Shown piece by piece: positions 1 to 7,866 of a stretch of DNA of 38,610 nucleotides; position 1 is the stretch's first letter; the number at the start of each line of letters is the position of its first letter. Both the position numbers and the translations under genes were made by a program. The notes beneath the pieces are model-generated. The model was given only the letters and a program-made list of their open reading frames with translations, did not search any database and was not told the origin of the DNA. This DNA is from Rubripirellula sp. (GTDB lineage Bacteria > Planctomycetota > Planctomycetia > Pirellulales > Pirellulaceae), in the NCBI GenBank assembly GCA_012270065.1, contig JAAXJB010000086.1:1-38610 (forward strand). The letters run 5' to 3'.

Positions 1-2
1 CC

Positions 3-641
3 GAACCAGCACCAGCTCCGGCGGAGCGGCAGGCAGATGCGCCAGCTCCTGCTGAGCCACCCGCCGCCACGCCGCCTGCTGAAAAGACGCCTGCCGACGA
101 TGATTCAGCCGCCGTCGAGTCAGGTTCTGCTCTGTTGACCGTATCTGTTCCTGAGGATGCTTCAGTTGTTGTCAACGGGTTCCAGACAAAAGCTGTTGGT
201 AGTGTTCGCGAATTCAAGTCCAGTGGATTGATGCCGGGTTTCGTTGACACGTACGACATTGAGGGGACTTACACCGTTGATGGCGAAGAACGAACTGAAA
301 ACAAGGCGGTAAAGTTGCGTTCTGGCATGCGTCAGTCCGTGGCCTTTGCGAACGATTCTGCACCCACGGAAGAGAAGAAGGTTGTGACCGTGGTCAAGTT
401 GAATGTTCCTGCCGATGCCACTGTGACATTGGCTGGCAACAAGACACGAGGGAACGGAATCGCAAGAACGTACCGGACATCGCAAATGAAAACAGGTGAA
501 GTTTGGTCCGGTTATGTTGTTCGCGTTACTGCCGAGATCGACGGTCGGAGTGTGACCGAAGAACGGACCATCGATCTGGTTGGTGGCAGCACCCATGAAT
601 TGACGTTTGGCTTCGACTTGGGAAGAGTTGCAAGTCGCTAG
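3..641 (+). CDS. TIGR03000 domain protein, two domains, 5' end outside window
   Basis: The reading frame is open to the left edge, so only the C-terminal part is visible. It begins with a Pro/Ala/Glu-rich stretch (repeats of the type PAPAE, up to about position 110) that looks like a flexible linker. Two similar domains of about 75 residues follow, at about 129-360 and 385-620. Each starts with a beta-strand of the type 'LTVSVPEDASVVVNG' or 'VKLNVPADATVTLAG', then has an 'R.Y.(S/T)..(M/L)..G' core and ends in a strand ending '(A/T)F'. This matches the planctomycete TIGR03000 family (established family, function unknown, usually in exported or envelope proteins). No catalytic motif is visible. 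A strong terminator follows directly, so this is the last gene of its transcript. Confidence 0.75.
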   Translation, partial: EPAPAPAERQADAPAPAEPPAATPPAEKTPADDDSAAVESGSALLTVSVPEDASVVVNGFQTKAVGSVREFKSSGLMPGFVDTYDIEGTYTVDGEERTENKAVKLRSGMRQSVAFANDSAPTEEKKVVTVVKLNVPADATVTLAGNKTRGNGIARTYRTSQMKTGEVWSGYVVRVTAEIDGRSVTEERTIDLVGGSTHELTFGFDLGRVASR

Positions 642-673
642 GGTGGCGTTTGTTGATCAATAGTTTTGACGAG

Positions 674-711
674 AGCCGCGATCAGATGAATTCTGGTCGC
701 GGCTTTTTTTT
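674..711 (+). terminator. intrinsic terminator after the TIGR03000 gene
   Basis: A 13-bp stem (left arm 674-686, right arm 692-704, one G-T wobble) with a 5-nt loop is followed directly by a run of T to 711. It lies 33 bases after the stop codon at 639-641. Confidence 0.9.
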
Positions 712-725
712 CGGTGTCCGGGAAG

Positions 726-764
726 ATTCGCCCTCAAATTCCGCATAGCATGCTTAAGGCGAAT
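726..764 (+). other. stem-loop between terminator and next gene
   Basis: A perfect 7-bp inverted repeat, ATTCGCC at 726-732 and GGCGAAT at 758-764, encloses a 25-nt loop. No T run follows, so it is not an ordinary terminator. It lies about 95 bases ahead of the next start and could be a leader structure or chance. Confidence 0.25.
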
Positions 765-858
765 TGTTCTGAGATTCTCTGCCCCCAAAATCGCATCCGT
801 GGATTAACGTAGAGTCCGGCAGGGTAAGCCCGTTGTACTGGAATGATTACTGACGACC

Positions 859-1491
859 ATGGATTCCGATCCCATCAACATTTCCCCACGAGTAAAAGTG
901 CTGTTGAGCTTCTTGCTCACTGCCCATCTATTTGCACTCGTGCTTCCGCCGTTATCAGTACAGACTCGGGGACCCATTGGGCCATCGCCCTCGGTTTCCA
1001 CAGGACTGGAATGGGTCGAGCCCTACAGTCAGTTGCTATACATTGACCGAGGCTACGCATTTTTTGCCCCGGATCCCGGACCGAGCCACTTGATTCAGGC
1101 GGCGATTACCGGCCCGGATGGGCAGCGGCGGGAGAAGATTTATCCAGATATCGAGCAGCAACGGCCTCGCCTGCTTTACCACCGCCATTTCATGCTCAGT
1201 GAGTTCCTGCAAGAAATCTACCATCCACCTGGTCCACCAGAAGAATTGCAGAAGGTGGATCCGCAGGAAGCGCAATACTGGTCGGTTGCCAGAGCCCGGT
1301 ACGAAAGCGTGCGTCAGTCAATCATGGATCACCTCAGGCACGAGTATCCTGGAAACGATGTTGCTATTGCAAGAATTGAACATCTGCTTCCGAATTTGAT
1401 CGACTATCAACAGGAACCGTTAGAGCTTACGGACGAGCGGCTTTATCGGGTTCTACTCGACCAGCCGATGCAGCCGGGGGCGAGCGAATGA
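859..1491 (+). CDS. unknown exported or membrane-anchored protein paired with HTTM protein
   Basis: A 210-residue protein. Residues about 12-35 form one hydrophobic segment (VLLSFLLTAHLFALVLPPL), consistent with a signal anchor or uncleaved signal. The rest is soluble and charged. A notable block is 'RGYAFFAPDPGPSHLIQ' at about residues 64-80, followed by a 'TGPDGQRR' turn. The stop overlaps the start of the next gene by 4 bases (ATGA at 1488-1491), which indicates translational coupling with the HTTM membrane protein. I do not recognise a named family. From memory, similar proteins are found next to HTTM proteins in planctomycetes, so a role as its partner is inferred from context only. The ATG at 859 is used because it leads straight into the hydrophobic segment; no clear ribosome binding site is seen. 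Confidence 0.8.
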   Translation: MDSDPINISPRVKVLLSFLLTAHLFALVLPPLSVQTRGPIGPSPSVSTGLEWVEPYSQLLYIDRGYAFFAPDPGPSHLIQAAITGPDGQRREKIYPDIEQQRPRLLYHRHFMLSEFLQEIYHPPGPPEELQKVDPQEAQYWSVARARYESVRQSIMDHLRHEYPGNDVAIARIEHLLPNLIDYQQEPLELTDERLYRVLLDQPMQPGASE

Positions 1492-2483
1492 ACCAGACCA
1501 GCTATCGCTTGAAAACCTGGCTGTTGCAATACGTTGGTGCATGGGACAAGTTCTGGTTTGCGCCCCGCCAACCGCAAACACTCTCGCTTCTACGTGTGAT
1601 CACGGGAGCAATGCTGCTCTATTCACATCTGGTGTTGGCGACGGACTTGACATCGTTTTTAGGAGATACCGCGTGGGTTAATAATGAAACGGTCAGGCAA
1701 TTGCACGACGGAACCTTTGGAGTCGCGGATTTCGGTTGGACTTACCTGTCGTCGATCAGCAACCCCGCGCTATTATGGTCACATCATGTCTTCACAATTT
1801 TGGTCACTGCATGCTTTGCAATTGGATTCTTGACCAGAATCACATCACCGCTGGCATGGTTCCTGCAACTCATGTATTTGCATCGCATGACAGGAACGTT
1901 GTTCGGGTTTGACCAGATTGTGACCTATGTGGCGATGTATCTTGTTATTGCTCCCTCGGGCAGCTGTTTCAGCATTGACGCAATGATCCGTGACAGATTT
2001 GCGTCAGATCAGCGGGGACGATTTTGGAATTGGTTTTTTCCCGCGGTCAAGGCGACCGTTTTTTCGAACATTGCCACACGTCTCTTGCAATTGCATCTTT
2101 GCATCATTTATCTGTTCGGCGGGATCAGTAAGGCTCGCGGTCAGACATGGTGGGATGGCACTGCAATCTGGTATTCCGTCAGCAATTATGAATATCAGTC
2201 CTTGGATATGACGTGGCTTTCTGGCTATCCCCGTCTGTTCAGCGCAATGTCTCATCTGACACTTTTCTGGGAATTATTCTATTGTGCTCTCATTTGGCCA
2301 CGCATCACACGACCATTCATGCTGGTGATCGCTTTGGCTCTGCATGCGGGCATTGCGTTGGCGCTTGGGATGATTACCTTTGGGATGATGATGATTGCGG
2401 CGAATATGGTTTTCGTCAGTCCCGAATATGTAAAGGCAGTGGCAAGCCACTTGCGGTTTCCCAAGGTCAGAGCAGCGGCATAG
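1488..2483 (+). CDS. HTTM domain integral membrane protein
   Basis: 331 residues, strongly hydrophobic, with segments at about residues 34-54, 96-118, 120-134, 142-156, 200-218, 255-272 and 278-310. It fits the HTTM family (horizontally transferred transmembrane domain, related to the membrane part of vitamin K-dependent gamma-carboxylase). The diagnostic stretch is 'IIYLFGGISKARGQTWWDG' at about residues 207-225, where the family has a Gly-x-x-Lys followed by W..G. Many bacterial HTTM proteins have no demonstrated reaction, and I see no soluble carboxylase domain, so an enzymatic role should not be assumed. It starts inside the stop codon of the upstream gene and is almost certainly co-expressed with it. 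The next gene downstream is convergent. Confidence 0.85.
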   Translation: MNQTSYRLKTWLLQYVGAWDKFWFAPRQPQTLSLLRVITGAMLLYSHLVLATDLTSFLGDTAWVNNETVRQLHDGTFGVADFGWTYLSSISNPALLWSHHVFTILVTACFAIGFLTRITSPLAWFLQLMYLHRMTGTLFGFDQIVTYVAMYLVIAPSGSCFSIDAMIRDRFASDQRGRFWNWFFPAVKATVFSNIATRLLQLHLCIIYLFGGISKARGQTWWDGTAIWYSVSNYEYQSLDMTWLSGYPRLFSAMSHLTLFWELFYCALIWPRITRPFMLVIALALHAGIALALGMITFGMMMIAANMVFVSPEYVKAVASHLRFPKVRAAA

Positions 2484-2647
2484 ACCCGCAGCAGGGCGTA
2501 AGTCCCAGGTGTGCTTTCCGGACCGGATGCCTCTTCACAGAGGATGCTTTCAACGGTTGTTGATTCCTGATTTTCCTTATTGGATCGGCAGGAATTTCCA
2601 GCTGCCGCTGAAAGCAGTGGTGTTAATTGACAAGCTGCATGGGGCGT

Positions 2648-4279
2648 TTAAAGTTTCAGCAGCGGTACACCGGTCATTTGTTCTGGAATCGGTAAGCCCA
2701 TCAACTCGAGTATGGTTGGTGCGATATCAGCAAGTCGACCGCCTTCACGCAGACGCTTGCCTTCAATGTCCGGTTCCACAACGATCAGTGGCACGTCAAA
2801 AGTAGTGTGTGCCGTATGTGGGCCCCCGCTCGCTGGGTCAACCATTTGTTCGCAGTTCCCATGGTCAGCGGTGACCACCAGCGAGCCACCTTTTGCGAGA
2901 GTCGCATCGACAATCCTGCCTACGCAGGCATCCACCGTTTCTACGGCTTTGATAGCGGCTTCGAGAACACCGGTGTGACCGACCATGTCACCATTGGCGA
3001 AGTTCACGACGATCAGTGCTGATTCTGCAGACTCGATTTCTGCCAGAACTTTGGCTGTGACGTCTTCGGCTGACATTTCCGGTTTCTGGTCATAAGTTGA
3101 AACATCACGAGGCGACGCTGCCATCCCGCGGCTTTCCTCGGAAAAAGGATCATCCCGGTAGTCGTTGAAAAAGAAAGTGACGTGGGGATACTTTTCAGTT
3201 TCTGCACAACGGAATTGGTTCAGATTCAAGCTGCTGACGTATTCACCGAGAATGTTGGGCATTTTGTCTGGTTTTTCAAAGATCACGTTGACAGGGAGGC
3301 CGGATTCGTAGCCCGTCATCGTGGCAAAGTACAAATCCTTGATCTGTTCACCTCGTTCGAATCCTCCACCTTCGATGCTCTGCCACTGATCATCCGGCAG
3401 GACGAATGCTTTCGTAATTTCGCGTGTTCGGTCTCCTCGATAATTCAGGAAAATGATGGCATCACCATTCTTGACGAGTGTTGGGCCATCTTCCCCGGTG
3501 ATCGTAGTAGCCGCGATGAATTCGTCTCCCTTGCGGTTTGCATCGGTTGGATTGTCGTAATACGACTGAATCGCTGCTTGTGCTGTCTCTGCGGTCCTGT
3601 CGGTTCCCCGAGTCATCATGTTGTAGGCAGTTTCCACTCGCTCCCAACGCAGGTCTCGGTCCATGGCGTAGAAACGTCCCACGACACTGGCGATACGCCC
3701 GACACCCGCATCCTCCATTTTTTTCTCCAACTGGCCGACAAAACTCAAGCCTCCTGTTGGCGAGGTATCGCGACCATCCGTGATGGCGTGAACGGCAAAT
3801 TGTTCACTCGGAAGTCCTGACTCTTTGACCAGGTCAACGACTGCGAATGCATGTTCAAGATCACTGTGCACCCTGCCATCGGACATCAGGCCCAGTAGAT
3901 GCAAGGTTCCACCATTGGCTTTTACATGCGCAATCGAATCCTGGAGCACCGTTTTGCCAAAGAATGATCGATCGCGTATTGCGCGTGTAATCCGCATGAC
4001 CTCCTGATCAACAATGCGACCCGCACCGATATTCTGATGCCCCACTTCACTGTTGCCCATGACACCATCTGGCAGTCCCACGTCTTCACCGGAAGTGTGA
4101 ATCAGTGCATTGGGGTACTTCTCCATCAGAGCGTCGGATACAGGGGTGTTTGCCAGATGCACGGCGTTTGCATGGTTCCACTCCGGATTAGGGTTCTCTC
4201 CCCAACCATCACGGACAATCAATACAACAGGTTTTCGGCGGACTTGGGTCAATGAACTGTTCTCTCTTGAAAGTTGCAA
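2648..4279 (-). CDS. gpmI: 2,3-bisphosphoglycerate-independent phosphoglycerate mutase
   Basis: 543 residues, slightly longer than the usual 510-515. It interconverts 3- and 2-phosphoglycerate in glycolysis and gluconeogenesis, in the cytoplasm. The metal and phosphoserine residues of the family are visible: Asp24 in 'RDGWG', the catalytic Ser77 in 'MGNSEVGH', His138 in 'SDGRVHSD', then 'DGRDTSP', 'NGDMVGHTG', 'VVTADHGNCEQM' and 'HTAHTTFDVPL' near the C terminus. The start is uncertain. No ATG lies ahead of the first motif; a TTG at 4279 gives the listed length, and a second TTG at about 4252, nine codons in, has an AGAGAG stretch 8 bases upstream and may be the true start. It is divergent from pgi, another glycolytic gene, across a 228-bp gap, and convergent with the HTTM gene. 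Confidence 0.95.
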   Translation of the reverse strand: MQLSRENSSLTQVRRKPVVLIVRDGWGENPNPEWNHANAVHLANTPVSDALMEKYPNALIHTSGEDVGLPDGVMGNSEVGHQNIGAGRIVDQEVMRITRAIRDRSFFGKTVLQDSIAHVKANGGTLHLLGLMSDGRVHSDLEHAFAVVDLVKESGLPSEQFAVHAITDGRDTSPTGGLSFVGQLEKKMEDAGVGRIASVVGRFYAMDRDLRWERVETAYNMMTRGTDRTAETAQAAIQSYYDNPTDANRKGDEFIAATTITGEDGPTLVKNGDAIIFLNYRGDRTREITKAFVLPDDQWQSIEGGGFERGEQIKDLYFATMTGYESGLPVNVIFEKPDKMPNILGEYVSSLNLNQFRCAETEKYPHVTFFFNDYRDDPFSEESRGMAASPRDVSTYDQKPEMSAEDVTAKVLAEIESAESALIVVNFANGDMVGHTGVLEAAIKAVETVDACVGRIVDATLAKGGSLVVTADHGNCEQMVDPASGGPHTAHTTFDVPLIVVEPDIEGKRLREGGRLADIAPTILELMGLPIPEQMTGVPLLKL

Positions 4280-4507
4280 AAAACAGGTTTTAAAACGGAG
4301 GTTTGAGGCTGAGTGGCAGTGTTGTGGGCACTTGCACAGTCATCTTCAGGACGCTTTCCCGGAAACAATTTAACTGACTCGCACGCCTGTCGGAACGCCC
4401 AAGAGACTCGCTTCTTGATGAGATTCAAGCCCGCTTCGAGACAACCGGTTGATCCGCTACCCTAGGTCCCATTTGTCGCCCGGTTACCCTTCAGGATTTA
4501 TCTGATC

Positions 4508-5932
4508 ATGCCTCTGTTACGTTTTGATCCTTCTGGCAGTATCGATCCGGATTTTGGTGTCACTCACGAGCAAATTGGCAGCCTTTCCAATGCTTTGGAC
4601 AGTTTGCGCACCGAGATGGTCGAAGTCGACCCCGGGCAGTATGAGTCGGGAGACATACCGGAGAACAAACGGCCTTTGGATGCGAGATTTTTTTGGCTTC
4701 CAGAGCAGCAATTGGCTGACTATGAAATGGACCGTTCTGGTTCCGAATTGGGGCGGATCTTTGAAGTGGCGAATGGAATTCACCATGAGATTGATGCGGT
4801 TGCTGTGCTCGGCATCGGCGGGTCTTACATGGGGGCTCGTGCTCTTATGGAGGCTTGTTGTGATCCCTATCACAATGAATTGACTCGGGCAGAACGCGGC
4901 AGTAAACCTCGCATGTATTTCGAGGGTAACAACGTGGATAATGATGCGAGCAATGCCTTGCTTCATCGTCTTCGGTGTGGCGGATATGGATCGACTGAAT
5001 CCGAGAAACGTTTTGCCGTTGTCGTTATCAGCAAGAGTGGTGGAACGATGGAGACCGCGGTCGCGTTTCGGCATTTTCTGGCCGCTCTGGAAGACTCATT
5101 GCCTGATGAAAACGCTGTTGAAGCTGGTTTGGGAAGACTTGTGATACCAGTTACAGGCTCATCAGGAAAACTTCACGAATTGGCTTCGGCACTTGGTTGT
5201 CAGCAGATATTTAATGTTCCTGACGGAGTTGGAGGAAGGTTCAGCATCCTATCACCAGTTGGTTTGTTGCCTGCGGCACTCCTGGGGCTGGATTGCATGA
5301 AGCTGCTTGAAGGTGCTGTCGCCATGAATGAGCACTTCAAAACTGCTCCTTATGAAGAAAATGTCGTTTTGCAGTACGTGGCAGTCAATCATCTGCTTGC
5401 AACGCATCGCAATAAGTCAATTCGTGTCATGAGTGTATGGAATAAAGCTCTCGAGGCTGTGGGATTGTGGCATGATCAATTACTTGCAGAATCCAATGGC
5501 AAGGAGGGGCTGGGTGTCACTCCACTGACCACAGTGAATACCCGGGATTTGCATAGTCGCCACCAGCAACATCAACAGGGATTGAATGACAAGGTTTTCA
5601 ATAACATCATTGTCGACAGTTACCGTACTGATCCGTTGCCAGTCGGGAGTAGTGTACGAAACCAGGATTCACTGAATGACCTTGCAGATCGCACACTGCC
5701 AGAAATCATGGCGGCAGCTATCAAGGGTACCAATGACGCTCTGCATGGTGATGGTCGTCCAACGACTGATATTCTGCTCCCCTGTATCGACACGCACGTC
5801 CTTGGGCAGTTGTTTCAGATGTTGATGATCGCGACGGTGGTGGAGGGGCGGCTTCTGGGAATCAATCCGTATGGCCAGCCTGGGGTTGAACAATACAAAC
5901 AGAACATGAATCGTAATCTTGGGCGGAACTGA
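4508..5932 (+). CDS. pgi: glucose-6-phosphate isomerase
   Basis: 474 residues, close to the short Bacillus-type enzymes rather than the 550-residue proteobacterial type. It interconverts glucose 6-phosphate and fructose 6-phosphate. Visible family motifs in order: 'GIGGSYMGARAL' (about residue 100), 'VISKSGGTMETAVAFR' (phosphate-binding SIS fold, about 172-188), 'GVGGRFSILSPVG' (PGI signature, about 238-250), 'AESNGKEG' carrying the catalytic Glu (about 325), 'DLHSRHQQHQQG' (about 344-355) and the C-terminal 'NPYGQPGVEQYK' with the active-site Lys. The ATG at 4508 follows 'cttcaggatttatctgatc', where AGGA is a distant ribosome-binding site. Transcribed away from gpmI. Confidence 0.95.
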   Translation: MPLLRFDPSGSIDPDFGVTHEQIGSLSNALDSLRTEMVEVDPGQYESGDIPENKRPLDARFFWLPEQQLADYEMDRSGSELGRIFEVANGIHHEIDAVAVLGIGGSYMGARALMEACCDPYHNELTRAERGSKPRMYFEGNNVDNDASNALLHRLRCGGYGSTESEKRFAVVVISKSGGTMETAVAFRHFLAALEDSLPDENAVEAGLGRLVIPVTGSSGKLHELASALGCQQIFNVPDGVGGRFSILSPVGLLPAALLGLDCMKLLEGAVAMNEHFKTAPYEENVVLQYVAVNHLLATHRNKSIRVMSVWNKALEAVGLWHDQLLAESNGKEGLGVTPLTTVNTRDLHSRHQQHQQGLNDKVFNNIIVDSYRTDPLPVGSSVRNQDSLNDLADRTLPEIMAAAIKGTNDALHGDGRPTTDILLPCIDTHVLGQLFQMLMIATVVEGRLLGINPYGQPGVEQYKQNMNRNLGRN

Positions 5933-6145
5933 TATCGCCAACAGAAGCCAGCATTCTCGACTCGTTGGTGATGAGCGGCCTGCATCAGAGGATCGGTGAC
6001 TTCCTGCGACAGATAACGAAAGCCGCCAGTTGGTTGAAGGAATCTGGTTCTGGCTCAGCGTGAAGGCGGCCATGGAATGATTTTCAGTGAAAGTTGGCCC
6101 GGTTACTTTCTGTGCATCTTGGCTACAATGGAGGCAACGGGGCTG

Positions 6146-6175
6146 CCCTGCCCTGCCCTACCCTGCTCTACCCTC
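6146..6175 (+). repeat. six 5-bp CCCTR-type units upstream of trpA
   Basis: Units read CCCTG, CCCTG, CCCTA, CCCTG, CTCTA, CCCTC at 6146-6175. They end 23 bases before the trpA ATG. A TACAAT at 6124-6129 resembles a -10 box, which would put the repeat in the 5' untranslated leader. Confidence 0.7.
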
Positions 6176-6198
6176 AAATTTTTGGAAAACATCAATCA

Positions 6199-7017
6199 AT
6201 GTCCGCAGTTGACCAGCTTTTTGTCGAATTGCGATCTGAGGGTCGAAAGGCACTGATGCCCTTTTTCACGGCTGGCGATCCTGATATGGCCACCACCGCT
6301 CGGGTCATCCAGGCCGCGCAGTCTGCTGGCGCCAATCTGTGTGAGGTTGGTGTCCCCTACAGCGATCCAATCGCTGATGGGCCTGTGATCCAGGCTTCCT
6401 ACCAGCGTGCGCTTGATCGTGGCTTTCGACTTCAGCAAATCATGGATCTGGGTGGAGAGCTCGAACCGGAGGTCACCATGCCTTTGGTAACGATGGTCAG
6501 TTACGCAATCATTTATCGGGTCGGTTTGAAGAATTTTGTTCAGCAGGCTAAAGCAGCTGGTTATGCAGGTGCGATCGTGCCGGATCTGCTCGTGGAGGAG
6601 GCTGGTGAGCTGTCTAAAATCTGCGCGGGTGAAGATTTTAGTTTGGTGCAGCTTGTCACCCCAACAACTCCCAGAGAGCGGCAAGTCAGGATTGCGGCGT
6701 CTTCTTCCGGATTTCTGTATTATGTTTCTGTCACAGGAATCACAGGCGAGAGAACTTCGCTGCCGGAAGATCTCGTTGATAACGTGCAATGGTTGCGGGG
6801 ACAAACCGAGCTTCCGATCTGCATCGGTTTTGGAATCAGTGGGCCTGAGACGGCGGCCCAGTTGGCCCCGGTCGCTGACGGATTGATTGTAGGTTCGGCT
6901 GTCGTGCGGCGAGTTCATGACTCGGGTGATTCCGATGCCGCAGTGAAAAACGTGAGCGAATTTGTAACGGAAGTTCGTCACGCAATCGACAACGCTCCGT
7001 CTGATCTCAAATCATAG
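6199..7017 (+). CDS. trpA: tryptophan synthase alpha subunit
   Basis: 272 residues from the ATG at 6199. It cleaves indole-3-glycerol phosphate to indole and glyceraldehyde 3-phosphate, and works as a complex with TrpB. With this start, the catalytic Glu and Asp fall at residues 49 and 60 ('LCEVGVPYSDPIADGP'), the same numbers as in the enteric enzyme, which strongly supports the start over an upstream TTG at 6094. Further motifs are 'LMPFFTAGDPD', 'IVPDLLVEEAGEL', 'SGFLYYVSVTGITGER' and the phosphate-binding 'IGFGISGPE' and 'GLIVGSAVVR'. No trpB or other trp gene is in the window. The molybdoenzyme genes follow after only 36 bases on the same strand, so read-through is possible though no functional link is evident. 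Confidence 0.95.
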   Translation: MSAVDQLFVELRSEGRKALMPFFTAGDPDMATTARVIQAAQSAGANLCEVGVPYSDPIADGPVIQASYQRALDRGFRLQQIMDLGGELEPEVTMPLVTMVSYAIIYRVGLKNFVQQAKAAGYAGAIVPDLLVEEAGELSKICAGEDFSLVQLVTPTTPRERQVRIAASSSGFLYYVSVTGITGERTSLPEDLVDNVQWLRGQTELPICIGFGISGPETAAQLAPVADGLIVGSAVVRRVHDSGDSDAAVKNVSEFVTEVRHAIDNAPSDLKS

Positions 7018-7053
7018 GCAAGCTTTCGAGTCAAGAAGTGATACGACGGACTT

Positions 7054-7866
7054 ATGGATCAAAAACCACGACGCGATTTCCTCAAAAAGGCTGCCCTTGC
7101 TCTCCCGATTGTAGCCGCTTCAGATTCGCCGAAAGCAAATGCAGAAGATGTCAGCGGCGAAAGTAATGCATCGAAAGAGCAACCATGGCAAGGCCGAATG
7201 ACGGCCCCCGATGATGGGAAAAAATACGGATGGTTTGTCGATACGCGCCGATGTTTCGGGTGTCATGCGTGTGAGGTCAGTTGCAAGTCTGAAAACGACG
7301 TTCCACTCGGGAATTATATCCGGCAAACGACCTACCTCGATAAAGGAAAGTATCCCGAGGTAGCGCGGCTATTCTTGCCCATGTCATGTCAGCATTGTGA
7401 AGATGCACCGTGCATCAAAGTCTGTCCTTGTGGAGCTCTTCACAAGGAAGCAGGAGGCACGGTCGCCGTCGACTATGACATTTGCTGCGGTCACGGCTCG
7501 TGTGTCGATGCATGCCCCTACGGAGCCATTTATATGGACCCGGTCGCCAGTCAGGCAGTCAAGTGCCACAACTGCTACCATCGCGTCGAAGCGGGCATGG
7601 AGCCGGCTTGTGTCCCCACGTGCCCCGCTGAAGCATTGCAATTCGGCGATCTGAATGATCCGCAGTCACGAGTCAGTCAGGCAATTCAGCAAGCTGAGCA
7701 GGAGGATGTTGAATTGGTCCAGCTCCGAGTCGAAAAAGAGACAAAGCCACGGATGTGGTTTGCAGGTCCCGCTGCAACGGAGATCGAAGAGAAGTTACCT
7801 CGTGAAGGACAGTCGTTCAGCCCCGAATCGTACGACATTTACAATTGGCGGGGAGGCGAGGAATGA
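7054..7866 (+). CDS. four-cluster iron-sulfur subunit of exported molybdopterin oxidoreductase (PsrB/TtrB/DmsB type)
   Basis: 270 residues. It begins with a twin-arginine signal (PRRDFLKKAALALPIV), so it is exported folded. It should carry electrons between a quinol-side partner and the catalytic subunit encoded next. Four ferredoxin motifs are visible: C67-C70-C73-C77 ('CFGCHACEVSC'), C112-C115-C120-C124 ('CQHCEDAPCIKVC'), C144-H147-C150-C154 ('CCGHGSCVDAC') and C171-C174-C186-C190. In the third motif the second ligand position is His147 where the family has Cys; an extra Cys145 stands beside the first ligand. The cluster there could be 3Fe-4S, His-ligated or lost. The gene overlaps the catalytic subunit gene by 4 bases (ATGA), so the two are coupled. 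Confidence 0.9.
   Translation: MDQKPRRDFLKKAALALPIVAASDSPKANAEDVSGESNASKEQPWQGRMTAPDDGKKYGWFVDTRRCFGCHACEVSCKSENDVPLGNYIRQTTYLDKGKYPEVARLFLPMSCQHCEDAPCIKVCPCGALHKEAGGTVAVDYDICCGHGSCVDACPYGAIYMDPVASQAVKCHNCYHRVEAGMEPACVPTCPAEALQFGDLNDPQSRVSQAIQQAEQEDVELVQLRVEKETKPRMWFAGPAATEIEEKLPREGQSFSPESYDIYNWRGGEE

Noticed and set aside
3182-3820. 212-codon open frame on plus inside gpmI
   Set aside because: Opposite a gene with all catalytic motifs in place.
6094-6198. Longer trpA start at a TTG
   Set aside because: Adds 35 residues, including the translated CCCTR repeat; the ATG at 6199 puts the catalytic residues at their usual numbers 49 and 60.
6196-6981. 261-codon open frame on minus opposite trpA
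   Set aside because: Complement of a well-supported gene; no recognisable motif.
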